Below are positions 26,415 to 34,044 of a DNA stretch of 41,250 bases, in pieces. The stretch spans positions 1 to 41,250 of the forward strand of contig JAPOPC010000080.1 of NCBI GenBank assembly GCA_026713105.1, given 5' to 3'. The notes under the pieces are model-generated. The model saw nothing but the letters and a program-made list of their open reading frames with translations, had not been told where the DNA came from and searched no databases. Numbering within the stretch: position 1 is the stretch's first letter; each line of letters begins with the position of its first letter. This DNA comes from Acidimicrobiaceae bacterium (GTDB lineage Bacteria; Actinomycetota; Acidimicrobiia; Acidimicrobiales; Poriferisodalaceae). A program made the position numbers and the translations under genes.

Positions 26415-27008
26415 GTGCCGCCGCGACAAGCGATCTTCGGGGGCACTTTCGACCCACCTCACGCCGGTCACATCGCTGCGGCCGTCTGCGCGCAGGATCA
26501 ACTCGATGCCGGCGTGCTGCACATCATCGTGGCGAACGACCCGTGGCAGAAGTCAGCCGAGCGTGAGCTGACCCCCGCGCATCACCGGTTGGCCATGGTC
26601 CGGCTGGCTTTCGGTGATGTCGATGGCATGGAGGTCAGCGATGTGGAGATCCAGCGGGGTGGGCCGACCTACACCATCGACACGGTGCTTGAGCTCGAGC
26701 GACCCGGGATCGAATCGGTGCTGGTGGTGGGTCCCGCCGCGGCGAGCGGCGTGTCGACGTGGCACCGTGCCGCTGAACTCGCCCAGCGCGTGAGGCTCGC
26801 GGTCGTGGTGCCCGTGGGCCAGCCACCCGCCAATGTCGAAGGCTGGCGCACCGAGACGGTGTTCATGGATCCGGTTGAGGCCTCGGCCACACTGGTGCGT
26901 GAACTGCTGGCCCGGCGCGCCTTGCGCGGCGGCGTCCCGGGAGCCGCCCGACTCGTGCCGCCTGCGGTCATGAGCTACATCGACGAGCACACGCTCTATT
27001 CTCCGTGA
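26415..27008 (+). CDS. nadD: Nicotinate-nucleotide adenylyltransferase
   Basis: Adenylates nicotinate mononucleotide in NAD synthesis. The 197-residue product has the nucleotidyltransferase motif GGTFDPPHAGH at 9-19, the SDVEIQRGGPTYTIDTV segment and a C-terminal SATLVRELL that stands for the ISSTxIR signature. The usual (F/I)IG-x-D motif is altered: here it is VLVVGPAAASG, with no Asp, though the following WHR is kept. The rest is normal, so I expect activity but flag the change. GTG start with a -10 box 6 nt upstream; its stop overlaps the rsfS start (GTGA). Confidence 0.92.
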   Translation: MPPRQAIFGGTFDPPHAGHIAAAVCAQDQLDAGVLHIIVANDPWQKSAERELTPAHHRLAMVRLAFGDVDGMEVSDVEIQRGGPTYTIDTVLELERPGIESVLVVGPAAASGVSTWHRAAELAQRVRLAVVVPVGQPPANVEGWRTETVFMDPVEASATLVRELLARRALRGGVPGAARLVPPAVMSYIDEHTLYSP

Positions 27009-27430
27009 ACGTGGCATCGGTTCAGCAGGCGTCCCCGGCTTCGGGTGGGGTCCACACCGCCGGGCCGGTCGCTCGCGATGCCCCGTCGATCGTCCCGCTG
27101 CAGGTCAAGGCCGCAGTCGAAGGAGCGGCGGAGATGACCGCCGAGCGCATCGTGGTGCTCGATGTCGGCGATGTGCTGGCGATCACCGATTGGTTCATCA
27201 TCGCGAGCGCACCCAACGTGCGTCGCGTACGGCGCATCGCCGAGCTGATGGAATCGCACGTGAAGGCGGCCGGGGGTCCTGGGCCGATCCGCACCGAGGG
27301 CCTCGACGAGGCGCAATGGGTGCTGCTCGACTTCGGCGAGTTCGTCGCGCACATCTTCCACGAGCCGACGCGCGAGTACTACGACCTCGAGCGGCTGTGG
27401 TCTGACGTGCCTCGTCACGAGTTCGACTGA
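27005..27430 (+). CDS. rsfS: Ribosomal silencing factor RsfS
   Basis: Binds L14 on the 50S subunit and blocks subunit joining under starvation. The 141-residue product has about 30 divergent residues, then the family core: AAEMTAERIVVLDVGDVLAITDWFIIA (only partly conserved), ELMESHVKAAGGPG, EGLDEAQWVLLDFGEFVAHIF and EYYDLERLW. The start is the GTG overlapping the nadD stop; a GTG at 27011 is another option. The nadD-rsfS pairing is typical. Confidence 0.94.
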   Translation: MNVASVQQASPASGGVHTAGPVARDAPSIVPLQVKAAVEGAAEMTAERIVVLDVGDVLAITDWFIIASAPNVRRVRRIAELMESHVKAAGGPGPIRTEGLDEAQWVLLDFGEFVAHIFHEPTREYYDLERLWSDVPRHEFD

Positions 27431-27479
27431 ACCACTGGCGGCGTAGAACGCTTGCACCGTTGCGATGACGGGGCACTGA

Positions 27480-28691
27480 TCAGGGAACGATCTCGGCCGT
27501 CCCCGCTCGCGCGAGCGCAATCCAAGTGCGGCCCGGTGTCAGCGGCACGATGAGGGCGTTGTCGGAGCGGAACACGGTGACGTCGAGTTCGGACAACCTC
27601 TCCCACGTGCCTCGCACGACCACGCCGTCTGTGAAAATCCATGCCTCGCCGCCGCCAGTGAGCACCGGTTCGGGAGTTGCAGCATCTGCAGGGCTCTGGC
27701 GGTATCGCACGAATTGCACGATGACGTTCTCGGGTGCGACGCGCACACCGTCGAAGTCGGTGTGATCTCTTCCGTTCTGAGTACGGGCCCAGCCGCCTAC
27801 GGCTGCGTCCCAGCGATACGAGGCCTCGATTTGCCCGAAGTCGATATCGACGCCGCTCGCGGCGGTGCTTCGCGGCAACGCCTCACCCTCGTCGCGGAAT
27901 CTGAGGTATCTCGGCGGCGTCCTGCCTTCAGCCGTTCCCGCGCCATAGATGCGAGCCGTGTCCGTGATGAGATTGTGCGGAGCGTTCTTTGCCGGTGAAC
28001 GCTCGAAGACGCCCTTGGCGATGGCCGCCCCGTCGATGATGGCGACCGCGTCGACACTGCGAAGGGCTCGGGCGGTGTACGCATTCGCTCCCGAGTTCAC
28101 GAAGATCGGCCGGTTGAGATTCGACAGCAGTGCGAAATCGCCGGTGCGAGCCGATCGAACAGGGCCGACCACGTCGGCATCTGTGGAGTGGAAGATCGCA
28201 GCGAATCGCGTGAGTCGGGCCTCGACGAGTTCCTCGTAGACGACGTCGGCCTGATTGAGACCCCACTGCGGCAAGGCACGCGGGTGGTTGTCGATCTTGA
28301 CGACGGCAGCGGGGCGCACGATCTCGACAGGTGTCGGCAAGCCGGTAAATGGTGCGGTGAACTGCGGAGCAGCGGTTGTGGTGGAGGTGGCGGGCTCGGC
28401 CTCGGTCACCGATGTGACCGGCGCGCTGGTTGTTGCTGGAGCGGTGCTCGCTGGCGTCGCGATGCTGGTCTGCGGCACAGTGGACACCGTCGACGTGGAC
28501 GGAACTGGCTCGACCTCGATCGTCTCTGGCGGCACCGTGATCTGCGAGCACGCCGCCAGCAACATCAGTGCTGCGAACCACGTCGTCCAGCTCAGGGCCC
28601 GACGCGTCGTGCCGGTGAAGACTCGGGTACTGCGGCCCGTCCCGACCGCGAGCGGCCAGCACTCGGCGCACGGTTCGCGGACACGCTCCAA
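27480..28691 (-). CDS. DUF3048-domain lipoprotein (YerB-like)
   Basis: Predicted exported lipoprotein of unknown function. From the TTG at 28691 (403 residues) it has a basic N-terminus, a hydrophobic segment ending LMLLAACS with the lipobox Cys near residue 49, a long Thr/Ser/Pro/Ala linker (about 50-105) and a DUF3048 domain beginning around PFTGLP and including VVKIDNHPRALPQWGLNQAD, GPVRSARTGD and KNAPHNLITD. The TTG is chosen because AAGGAG lies 7 nt upstream; ATG codons at 28745, 28733 and 28709 are in frame but lack a site. It is divergent from galE and lies among cell-envelope genes. Confidence 0.85.
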   Translation of the reverse strand: MERVREPCAECWPLAVGTGRSTRVFTGTTRRALSWTTWFAALMLLAACSQITVPPETIEVEPVPSTSTVSTVPQTSIATPASTAPATTSAPVTSVTEAEPATSTTTAAPQFTAPFTGLPTPVEIVRPAAVVKIDNHPRALPQWGLNQADVVYEELVEARLTRFAAIFHSTDADVVGPVRSARTGDFALLSNLNRPIFVNSGANAYTARALRSVDAVAIIDGAAIAKGVFERSPAKNAPHNLITDTARIYGAGTAEGRTPPRYLRFRDEGEALPRSTAASGVDIDFGQIEASYRWDAAVGGWARTQNGRDHTDFDGVRVAPENVIVQFVRYRQSPADAATPEPVLTGGGEAWIFTDGVVVRGTWERLSELDVTVFRSDNALIVPLTPGRTWIALARAGTAEIVP

Positions 28692-28778
28692 AGGTCTGCT
28701 CCTTGACATGTGCAGCAGGGCCACCGCGGCCATCCGACCGAACATTCACCATACCGGTCGCCTGTCGCGAGAGGGTGG

Positions 28779-28784
28779 CACACT
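28779..28784 (+). promoter_or_regulatory. Candidate -10 box for galE (leaderless)
   Basis: CACACT ends 6 nt before the galE ATG; there is no Shine-Dalgarno. The first base departs from TANNNT, so this is weaker than the other cases. Confidence 0.3.
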
Positions 28785-28790
28785 GCCCCC

Positions 28791-29798
28791 ATGACAACGC
28801 TCGTCGTCGGGGGCGCCGGATACGTCGGGAGCCACACGGTGGTTGCCCTGCATGCCGCAGGGCGCGACGTCGTCGTGCTGGATGACTTCTCCAACGCCCG
28901 GAGCGACGTGGTTGGCGAGCTTCGAACACTGACGGCTCCGAATCTGGCAGTCATCGAAGGCGACGCGACGGATCGTGCCGCAGTTCGACGGCTCTGCGAC
29001 GAACACGATTTCGATTCGATTGTGCACTTTGCGGCATGCAAGAGCGTCCCGGAGTCATTTTCCGAACCGCTGAGGTATTACCGGAACAACCTCCTCTCGA
29101 CGCTCAACCTGGCGGAAGTCGCCATTGAACGAGGCATAGATCGCTTGGTCTTCAGCTCGTCGGCCGTGGTGTACGGCATGCCCGAGCAGTTGCCCGTTAC
29201 CGAGGAGACGCCCCCTGCGCCCCAGAGCCCCTATGGCACTACCAAGCTGATCTGCGAACGCATCCTCGCCGACGCATCGGCGTGCTCCGCCTTGCGAGCG
29301 GTCATCCTGCGCTACTTCAACCCAGTTGGCGCGCACGCCTCGGGCCGCATCGGTGAGCAGCCCATCGAAGCCGGCCAGAACCTCGTGCCCGTTGTGATGC
29401 GTGTGGCGCTCGGCTCGGCGGATCGGCTGCAGGTGTTCGGCGACGACTACGGCACTCGCGACGGCACTGCCGTGCGCGACTTTGTTCACGTCATGGATCT
29501 CGCCGAGGGCCACCTGGTAGCGCTCGAAGCCGATCTCGGCACCCAGTCCAGCTGCGTGTTCAATCTCGGCACCGGTATCGGCACCACGGTTCTCGAGCTG
29601 ATCGAGGCCGCCGAAGCTGCAACCGGCCGTCGGATTCGGTACGAGGTCGTGGGCCGCCGGCCGGGTGACATCGCCGAGTCGTGGGCCGACTGCTCGCGGG
29701 CTGCGGACGAAATGGGATGGCGTGCGCGGCGCGGCCTGCCCCAGATGCTGGCTGACCACTGGCACTTCGTGAACAGGTGCGCAGACGGTTCGGCGTGA
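28791..29798 (+). CDS. galE: UDP-glucose 4-epimerase
   Basis: Interconverts UDP-glucose and UDP-galactose, supplying galactosyl donors for surface glycans. The 335-residue SDR protein has the NAD-binding GGAGYVGSH at 7-15, DDFSNA, GDATD, HFAACKSV, the catalytic Ser in FSSSAVVYG and the YxxxK pair in SPYGTTK, then RYFNPVGAH and the substrate-binding RDGTAVRDFVHVMDLA. All are diagnostic of GalE. The ATG at 28791 gives the conserved N-terminus; upstream in-frame codons overlap the promoter region. It sits among glycosyltransferase genes. Confidence 0.94.
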   Translation: MTTLVVGGAGYVGSHTVVALHAAGRDVVVLDDFSNARSDVVGELRTLTAPNLAVIEGDATDRAAVRRLCDEHDFDSIVHFAACKSVPESFSEPLRYYRNNLLSTLNLAEVAIERGIDRLVFSSSAVVYGMPEQLPVTEETPPAPQSPYGTTKLICERILADASACSALRAVILRYFNPVGAHASGRIGEQPIEAGQNLVPVVMRVALGSADRLQVFGDDYGTRDGTAVRDFVHVMDLAEGHLVALEADLGTQSSCVFNLGTGIGTTVLELIEAAEAATGRRIRYEVVGRRPGDIAESWADCSRAADEMGWRARRGLPQMLADHWHFVNRCADGSA

Positions 29799-29803
29799 CG
29801 CCT

Positions 29804-29817
29804 CGCGTCCCGACGCG
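29804..29817. terminator. Small hairpin in the galE / GT-C convergent gap
   Basis: CGCGT (29804-29808) pairs with ACGCG (29813-29817) around CCCG. It lies between convergent stops 40 bp apart. The stem is only 5 bp and no T-run follows, so terminator function is uncertain. Confidence 0.25.
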
Positions 29818-29838
29818 GGCCGGGCACCGGAGTTTCCA

Positions 29839-31428
29839 TCACTCAGCCAGTGCTGCTGCAGATATGAGCGTGTATTCGGTGCCGGCGGCCAGCGGCGCAA
29901 CCATTGCCTCTGGAGGCACAAAGGAGGGCACCCGGTCGTTGCGCACCAAGATCACATCCGTTGCGATGACCTCGCTGACATTGGTCTCGTCAAGCATCCA
30001 GACCGGCCGATCCAGGTAATACGAGATCCAGCGCGGGGTCCAGATGCCCGCGGTGAACCACACCAACTCGGCTTCAGCCACCTGCGGTTCGTCGTGCGCC
30101 TGTTCCAAGATGGCCCCGGCATCGGCCGGGCGCGAGAGATAGAAGTCTCGCGTCGAACCAGACACCACGAACGCCAGCGTCACCAACGTGACCGCTGCTG
30201 CGGCTGCGCCCAACGGCGCTCGAAGCTTGGCGGCAGGGCCCCGCAACAGTCGACGAGCTGCGTCGGCGAGGGCAGCGATGCCGATGGACGTCGGCGCCAC
30301 CCATGGGAAGTTCCACAGGCGATGGATCCACGCTCCCTGCTGCAGCGCGAATGTGAGCGACATCGCCACAGCGAGCGTCACCACCACCGGTCCCCGGGTG
30401 CGACGGTCGATGAGGCCTGCGATGAGCGCGGGGAAGAACAGCAGCCGCAGCCACCACGACGTCAACAGCTCGTGGCCTGCGAAGGTCCACTGGCGCTGGA
30501 GAAACTCGCCGAAGGTGAACTGGGCCTGCTCGGCTGCGGTGGAGACATCATTGCCAGTTCGAAAGGCGACCCGCTCGCTGAGCTCGGAGACGTCGGTTGC
30601 ATTCAGCAGCCAGCCGGCGGTCAACAAGCCTCCCAGCAGCGCCCCCGCTGCGACTGCAGTCATGGCCGGTGACCACCGGCGCCGCAGCCAACTGGCCACA
30701 CCGCCCGACGACCCGGTGACTGCCCCAGAGCTGCAGGCCGGTCGCCGCTGCATCGTCCCGATGAACAGCCACGGCAGCAGCAGACCCAGCGATGCGATGG
30801 CTATCCAGGAGTGCATCGCCGTGAGCGCGGCGAGCGCACCGGCGCCCGCGAGCGCCCAGCGTGAGGGCGTTTGGGCTTGCCGCAGCCACGCGATGGCTGC
30901 GGTGAGCGCGAGCAGCATCGAGAAGCTGATGCCCATGCGGGCGTACACGTAGAAGAAACCCGTGCTCACCATGACCAGCAGCGCGAGCAGAGTCGGCCCC
31001 CACCGCATGCCCACGGCGCGCAGCAGCGCGGCCATGAATGCCACCGTGGCGGCTCCGAGCAGGAAATCGGTGATCCGCACCGCGGTCGGGCTGTCGCCCA
31101 GCGCGCCTACCGAGACGATGGTGAGGAACTGCTTCAGCGGCGGGTGATGTGCGTAGGTGATGGCCTCAGGGGGTGGTTCTGTTCTGGGCGGCACCTCGAA
31201 TTCGGCCCGGATGAACGGATCGGTCCTGGCGCCGAGGCTGGAATCCAGCGGCCCCAAGTCCCAGAAGTTGCGCGCCTGAATGCCTGCGCGGCCAAAGATC
31301 CGGCCATCGTCGCTGTTGCCCAGCGGCAAGTCGAGGTCTGGTGCCCACAGTGCCAGCACGGCCACGCAGATGAGGACAACGACGGTCCAACCCGAACGCA
31401 GTCGAGCCACGAGTCCTGGAATGAGCAT
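29839..31428 (-). CDS. GT-C fold integral membrane glycosyltransferase (GT39/ArnT-like)
   Basis: Predicted polyprenyl-phosphate-sugar-dependent transferase. The product (529 residues from the ATG at 31428) has a first membrane helix at about 13-29, then an external loop with an acidic pair (LGNSDDGRIFGRAG) and YAHHPPLKQF, the Asp-Asp plus HPPL arrangement of GT39/ArnT-like enzymes, followed by some ten further helices and a C-terminal extracytoplasmic region. The start is uncertain: no good ribosome binding site is seen, and a longer frame to 31593 would overlap the divergent gene and its promoter. It belongs to the surface-polysaccharide cluster; the sugar and acceptor are unknown. Confidence 0.8.
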   Translation of the reverse strand: MLIPGLVARLRSGWTVVVLICVAVLALWAPDLDLPLGNSDDGRIFGRAGIQARNFWDLGPLDSSLGARTDPFIRAEFEVPPRTEPPPEAITYAHHPPLKQFLTIVSVGALGDSPTAVRITDFLLGAATVAFMAALLRAVGMRWGPTLLALLVMVSTGFFYVYARMGISFSMLLALTAAIAWLRQAQTPSRWALAGAGALAALTAMHSWIAIASLGLLLPWLFIGTMQRRPACSSGAVTGSSGGVASWLRRRWSPAMTAVAAGALLGGLLTAGWLLNATDVSELSERVAFRTGNDVSTAAEQAQFTFGEFLQRQWTFAGHELLTSWWLRLLFFPALIAGLIDRRTRGPVVVTLAVAMSLTFALQQGAWIHRLWNFPWVAPTSIGIAALADAARRLLRGPAAKLRAPLGAAAAAVTLVTLAFVVSGSTRDFYLSRPADAGAILEQAHDEPQVAEAELVWFTAGIWTPRWISYYLDRPVWMLDETNVSEVIATDVILVRNDRVPSFVPPEAMVAPLAAGTEYTLISAAALAE

Positions 31429-31432
31429 GAGG

Positions 31433-31479
31433 GATCCGTCGTTTCCGATCGCCCGATTCTGATCGCTGCGAATCTGATC
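31433..31479. repeat. Periodic GATC repeat before the GT-C gene
   Basis: Four GATC sites at 31433, 31447, 31461 and 31476 (spacing 14, 14 and 15 bp) head degenerate units such as GATCAGATTCGCAGC, GATCAGAATCGGGC and GATCGGAAACGACG on the minus strand, directly before the ATG at 31428. Confidence 0.6.
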
Positions 31480-31509
31480 GTCGCACCCATCGCCTGAAGG
31501 GGGGCAGCG

Positions 31510-31515
31510 TAGTAT
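31510..31515 (+). promoter_or_regulatory. Candidate -10 box for the glycosylphosphotransferase gene
   Basis: TAGTAT ends 7 nt before the ATG at 31523, with no Shine-Dalgarno; fits leaderless transcription. The opposite strand here offers TACGCT for the GT-C gene. Confidence 0.45.
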
Positions 31516-31522
31516 CGGCCCG

Positions 31523-32932
31523 ATGGTGGTCCAAGAGCGGCATCGACTGCCAGACGCCACGTCCCACAGCGCCCCCGGACGCGTTCCGTCCAACCATGAG
31601 CACGTGAATTCAGCCGCAGCGCTAGCGACGTCGAGCCGGCGAGGATTCCGATTCCTCTATGTCGTCGATGCAGCGACGTTGTTCGCCTTGATGGCGGCGA
31701 TCACCGTGGTGCGCTTCGGCCTCGACTGGCCGACATATCCCCGCACCCACTACGTCATCGGTTTTGCGATCGCCACGGTTTTGCACATGACCGTCTACTA
31801 CTTCGGTGGTCTCTACGAGTTCGAGCAGCGGCTGGGGCACCGCCCCTGGCTTCCGCGGGCGATGCTGCTGACCTTCATGGCGGTGGGCGGCGATGCCACG
31901 GTGACGCTGCTGACGGGCCGCTATCTGATGCCCCGGGCGAATCTGGTTGTGCTCGCGGTGGCAGGAGCGGTGCTGATCTCGTTCAATCGCTGGGGAGCAC
32001 GCCGCGTGCGCCTGCTGCGGATGGGCCGGCCTCGCATGCTGCTGGTGGGCGCGCCCGCCGACATTGACTCTGCTGAGGTGCACCTCGCGGACGCGGAAGC
32101 CGATGCCGTGGTCGCGGGCAGCCTGACTGACCCCGAACTGATCATCTCTGAAGCGGATCGCCTGGGTGCCACCGAGCTCTTGCTGTTGTCCGGCGAGCCG
32201 CTCGACACCATCTATCCCGAGCCGCTCGGCGAACTGGAATTGCGCAACATCGGCGTCTTCCGCCGGATCACGCCGGCAGACACGTTGCTCGGTTTGCAGC
32301 GCAGTCGCCAGATCGGCGGCATGCCGTTCGTGGCGCTGCGGGCCCATGCGCTGCCCGTGTGCCGCCTGCGCTTCAAGCGGCTCTTGGACTTGGCGTACCT
32401 GGCACTGCTCGCTCCGTTCGCACTGCCGCTCTCAGCGGCCGTCGCGATCTATGTAAGAACCGTGGGAGGCCGCGGTGTGCTCTACCGGCAGGAACGTGTC
32501 GGCCGTGAGGGGGCGCCGTTCGTGCTGCTGAAGTTCCGCACCATGACGCGTAATGCTGAGCGCAACGGGCCCGTGATGGCTGCCTCGAACGACCCACGGG
32601 TGATGAAGGGGATGGGCTGGCTGCGCAGCACCCGCCTTGACGAGCTGCCGCAGCTGTGGAACGTACTGGTCGGCACCATGTCGCTGGTGGGTCCGCGGCC
32701 CGAACGGCCCCAATTCGTGGCCCGTCTGGAACGCGAGATTGCTGGGTACGGCCGGCGACATGACGTACCGCCCGGCATCACGGGACTCGCCCAGACGCAG
32801 GGCCACTATCAGACCGATGCCGGCTACAAGCTCGGCCACGACCTTCAGTACGTCGTCAACTGGTCGCCGGTGCTCGACTGGGAGATCATGGCAAAGAGCC
32901 TTGTGGTCATGGCTCGCCGCAACGCCAGGTGA
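31523..32932 (+). CDS. Polyprenyl glycosylphosphotransferase (WbaP/exopolysaccharide type)
   Basis: Transfers a sugar-1-phosphate from UDP-sugar to undecaprenyl phosphate, the first step of a surface polysaccharide repeat. The 469-residue product has four to five N-terminal membrane helices (about 45-160), a cytoplasmic nucleotide-binding-like domain, and the C-terminal catalytic domain: RFKRLLDLAYLALLAP, YRQERVGREGAPFVLLKFRT, the invariant RSTRLDELPQLWNVLVGTMS and LVGPRPERP, then PPGITGLAQTQG. The first 40 residues are not conserved, and the true start could be later. It overlaps the following glycosyltransferase by 4 bp. Confidence 0.92.
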   Translation: MVVQERHRLPDATSHSAPGRVPSNHEHVNSAAALATSSRRGFRFLYVVDAATLFALMAAITVVRFGLDWPTYPRTHYVIGFAIATVLHMTVYYFGGLYEFEQRLGHRPWLPRAMLLTFMAVGGDATVTLLTGRYLMPRANLVVLAVAGAVLISFNRWGARRVRLLRMGRPRMLLVGAPADIDSAEVHLADAEADAVVAGSLTDPELIISEADRLGATELLLLSGEPLDTIYPEPLGELELRNIGVFRRITPADTLLGLQRSRQIGGMPFVALRAHALPVCRLRFKRLLDLAYLALLAPFALPLSAAVAIYVRTVGGRGVLYRQERVGREGAPFVLLKFRTMTRNAERNGPVMAASNDPRVMKGMGWLRSTRLDELPQLWNVLVGTMSLVGPRPERPQFVARLEREIAGYGRRHDVPPGITGLAQTQGHYQTDAGYKLGHDLQYVVNWSPVLDWEIMAKSLVVMARRNAR

Positions 32933-33972
32933 GCGAACCAGCCGCAGGCAGCGAGCTGCGCGCCCTGGCCGGCAGGCCGCATGTGACCGTGGTGATCCCG
33001 GCGCGCGACTGTGCCGCCGAACTGCCCGGATGCCTCGATGCTCTGAGCGCGCAGACCTACCGAGGTTCGCTGGACGTGATCGTGGCCGTGGCGCCGAGCA
33101 GCGACGAGACCGAGGACGTCGCTCGCGAGTCCAACTGCGCGTGGCCGCTCGAAGTCATCGATAGTCCCGCGGGGACCACGTCGTCGGGCTTGAATCTGGC
33201 GATCGCCGAGGCTGCGGGCTCCGTCATTGTGCGCGTTGATGCGCAAGCCAGGCTGCCAGCCGACTACGTCGAGCGGGCGGTCGCAACGCTTGCAGAATCC
33301 GGGGCGGCGAATGTCGGCGGCGTGCAGAATGCGGTCGGGCGCCGCGGCTTGAGTCGAGTGATCGCGGGGGCCGTGTCGTCGCCATTCGGCGGGGGCCCGG
33401 CTGCGTTCCGGCAGGGGAGTCATTCGGGGCCCGTCGACACTGTGTATCTCGGCGTCTTCGACGCTGCTGCGCTGCGGTCGGTGGGAGGGTTCGACGAATC
33501 GTTGGAGCGGAATCAGGACTACGAGCTGAACTGGCGTCTCCGCGAAGCGGGTCACGTGGTGTGGCTCGATCCCAGCTTGGTCGTGGAGTACTTGCCCCGA
33601 TCCAGCTGGGCAGGACTCGCACGTCAGTACTTCGACTACGGAGTCTGGAAGCGCGTGGTGATCAGCCGTCACCCACGCTCGATGCAGCCCCGGCAGCTCG
33701 CAGCGCCCGCCCTCGTTGTGGGTCTGGTGCTGTCTGCGTGCCAGCTGGCCAAAGGGCGCCAGCGCGGCCTGATCGCTCCCGCCGCGTACATCGGCGCATG
33801 CGCGCTGGCTGCGGCCCGTCTGCGCTCTCGCCTTCCGTCACTCGGCGAGCGCCTGAGAGCGGCCGCAGCCTTTGCAGTCATGCATCTGTCGTGGGGCACC
33901 GGCTTCCTGGTCGGTAGCCGCCGCTGCAGGCGCATGTCCCCGACGGAGCAGGCAGTCGCCGATGACCGGTGA
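32929..33972 (+). CDS. Family 2 glycosyltransferase
   Basis: Probably extends the lipid-linked sugar made by the preceding enzyme. The 347-residue product has the GT2 domain at 18-240: VTVVIPARDCAAELPGCLDA, DSPAGTTSSGLNLAIAEA, the DxD-like RVDAQARLP, and the acceptor-site ERNQDYELNWRLREAG. A C-terminal hydrophobic region (about 245-315) suggests membrane attachment, as in ExoA-type enzymes. GTG start overlaps the upstream stop (GTGA), so the pair is coupled. The sugar transferred cannot be read from sequence. Confidence 0.9.
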   Translation: MSEPAAGSELRALAGRPHVTVVIPARDCAAELPGCLDALSAQTYRGSLDVIVAVAPSSDETEDVARESNCAWPLEVIDSPAGTTSSGLNLAIAEAAGSVIVRVDAQARLPADYVERAVATLAESGAANVGGVQNAVGRRGLSRVIAGAVSSPFGGGPAAFRQGSHSGPVDTVYLGVFDAAALRSVGGFDESLERNQDYELNWRLREAGHVVWLDPSLVVEYLPRSSWAGLARQYFDYGVWKRVVISRHPRSMQPRQLAAPALVVGLVLSACQLAKGRQRGLIAPAAYIGACALAAARLRSRLPSLGERLRAAAAFAVMHLSWGTGFLVGSRRCRRMSPTEQAVADDR

Positions 33973-34031
33973 CGCAGAACTGACCGTGCGGGTCTGCGGG
34001 ACATCCTCGAAATCGGGTCGGCACCAATCAG

Positions 34032-34037
34032 TACGCT
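34032..34037 (+). promoter_or_regulatory. Candidate -10 box for the amidohydrolase gene
   Basis: TACGCT ends 7 nt before the ATG at 34045; no Shine-Dalgarno is seen. Fits a leaderless transcript. Confidence 0.45.
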
Positions 34038-34044
34038 GACCGCC

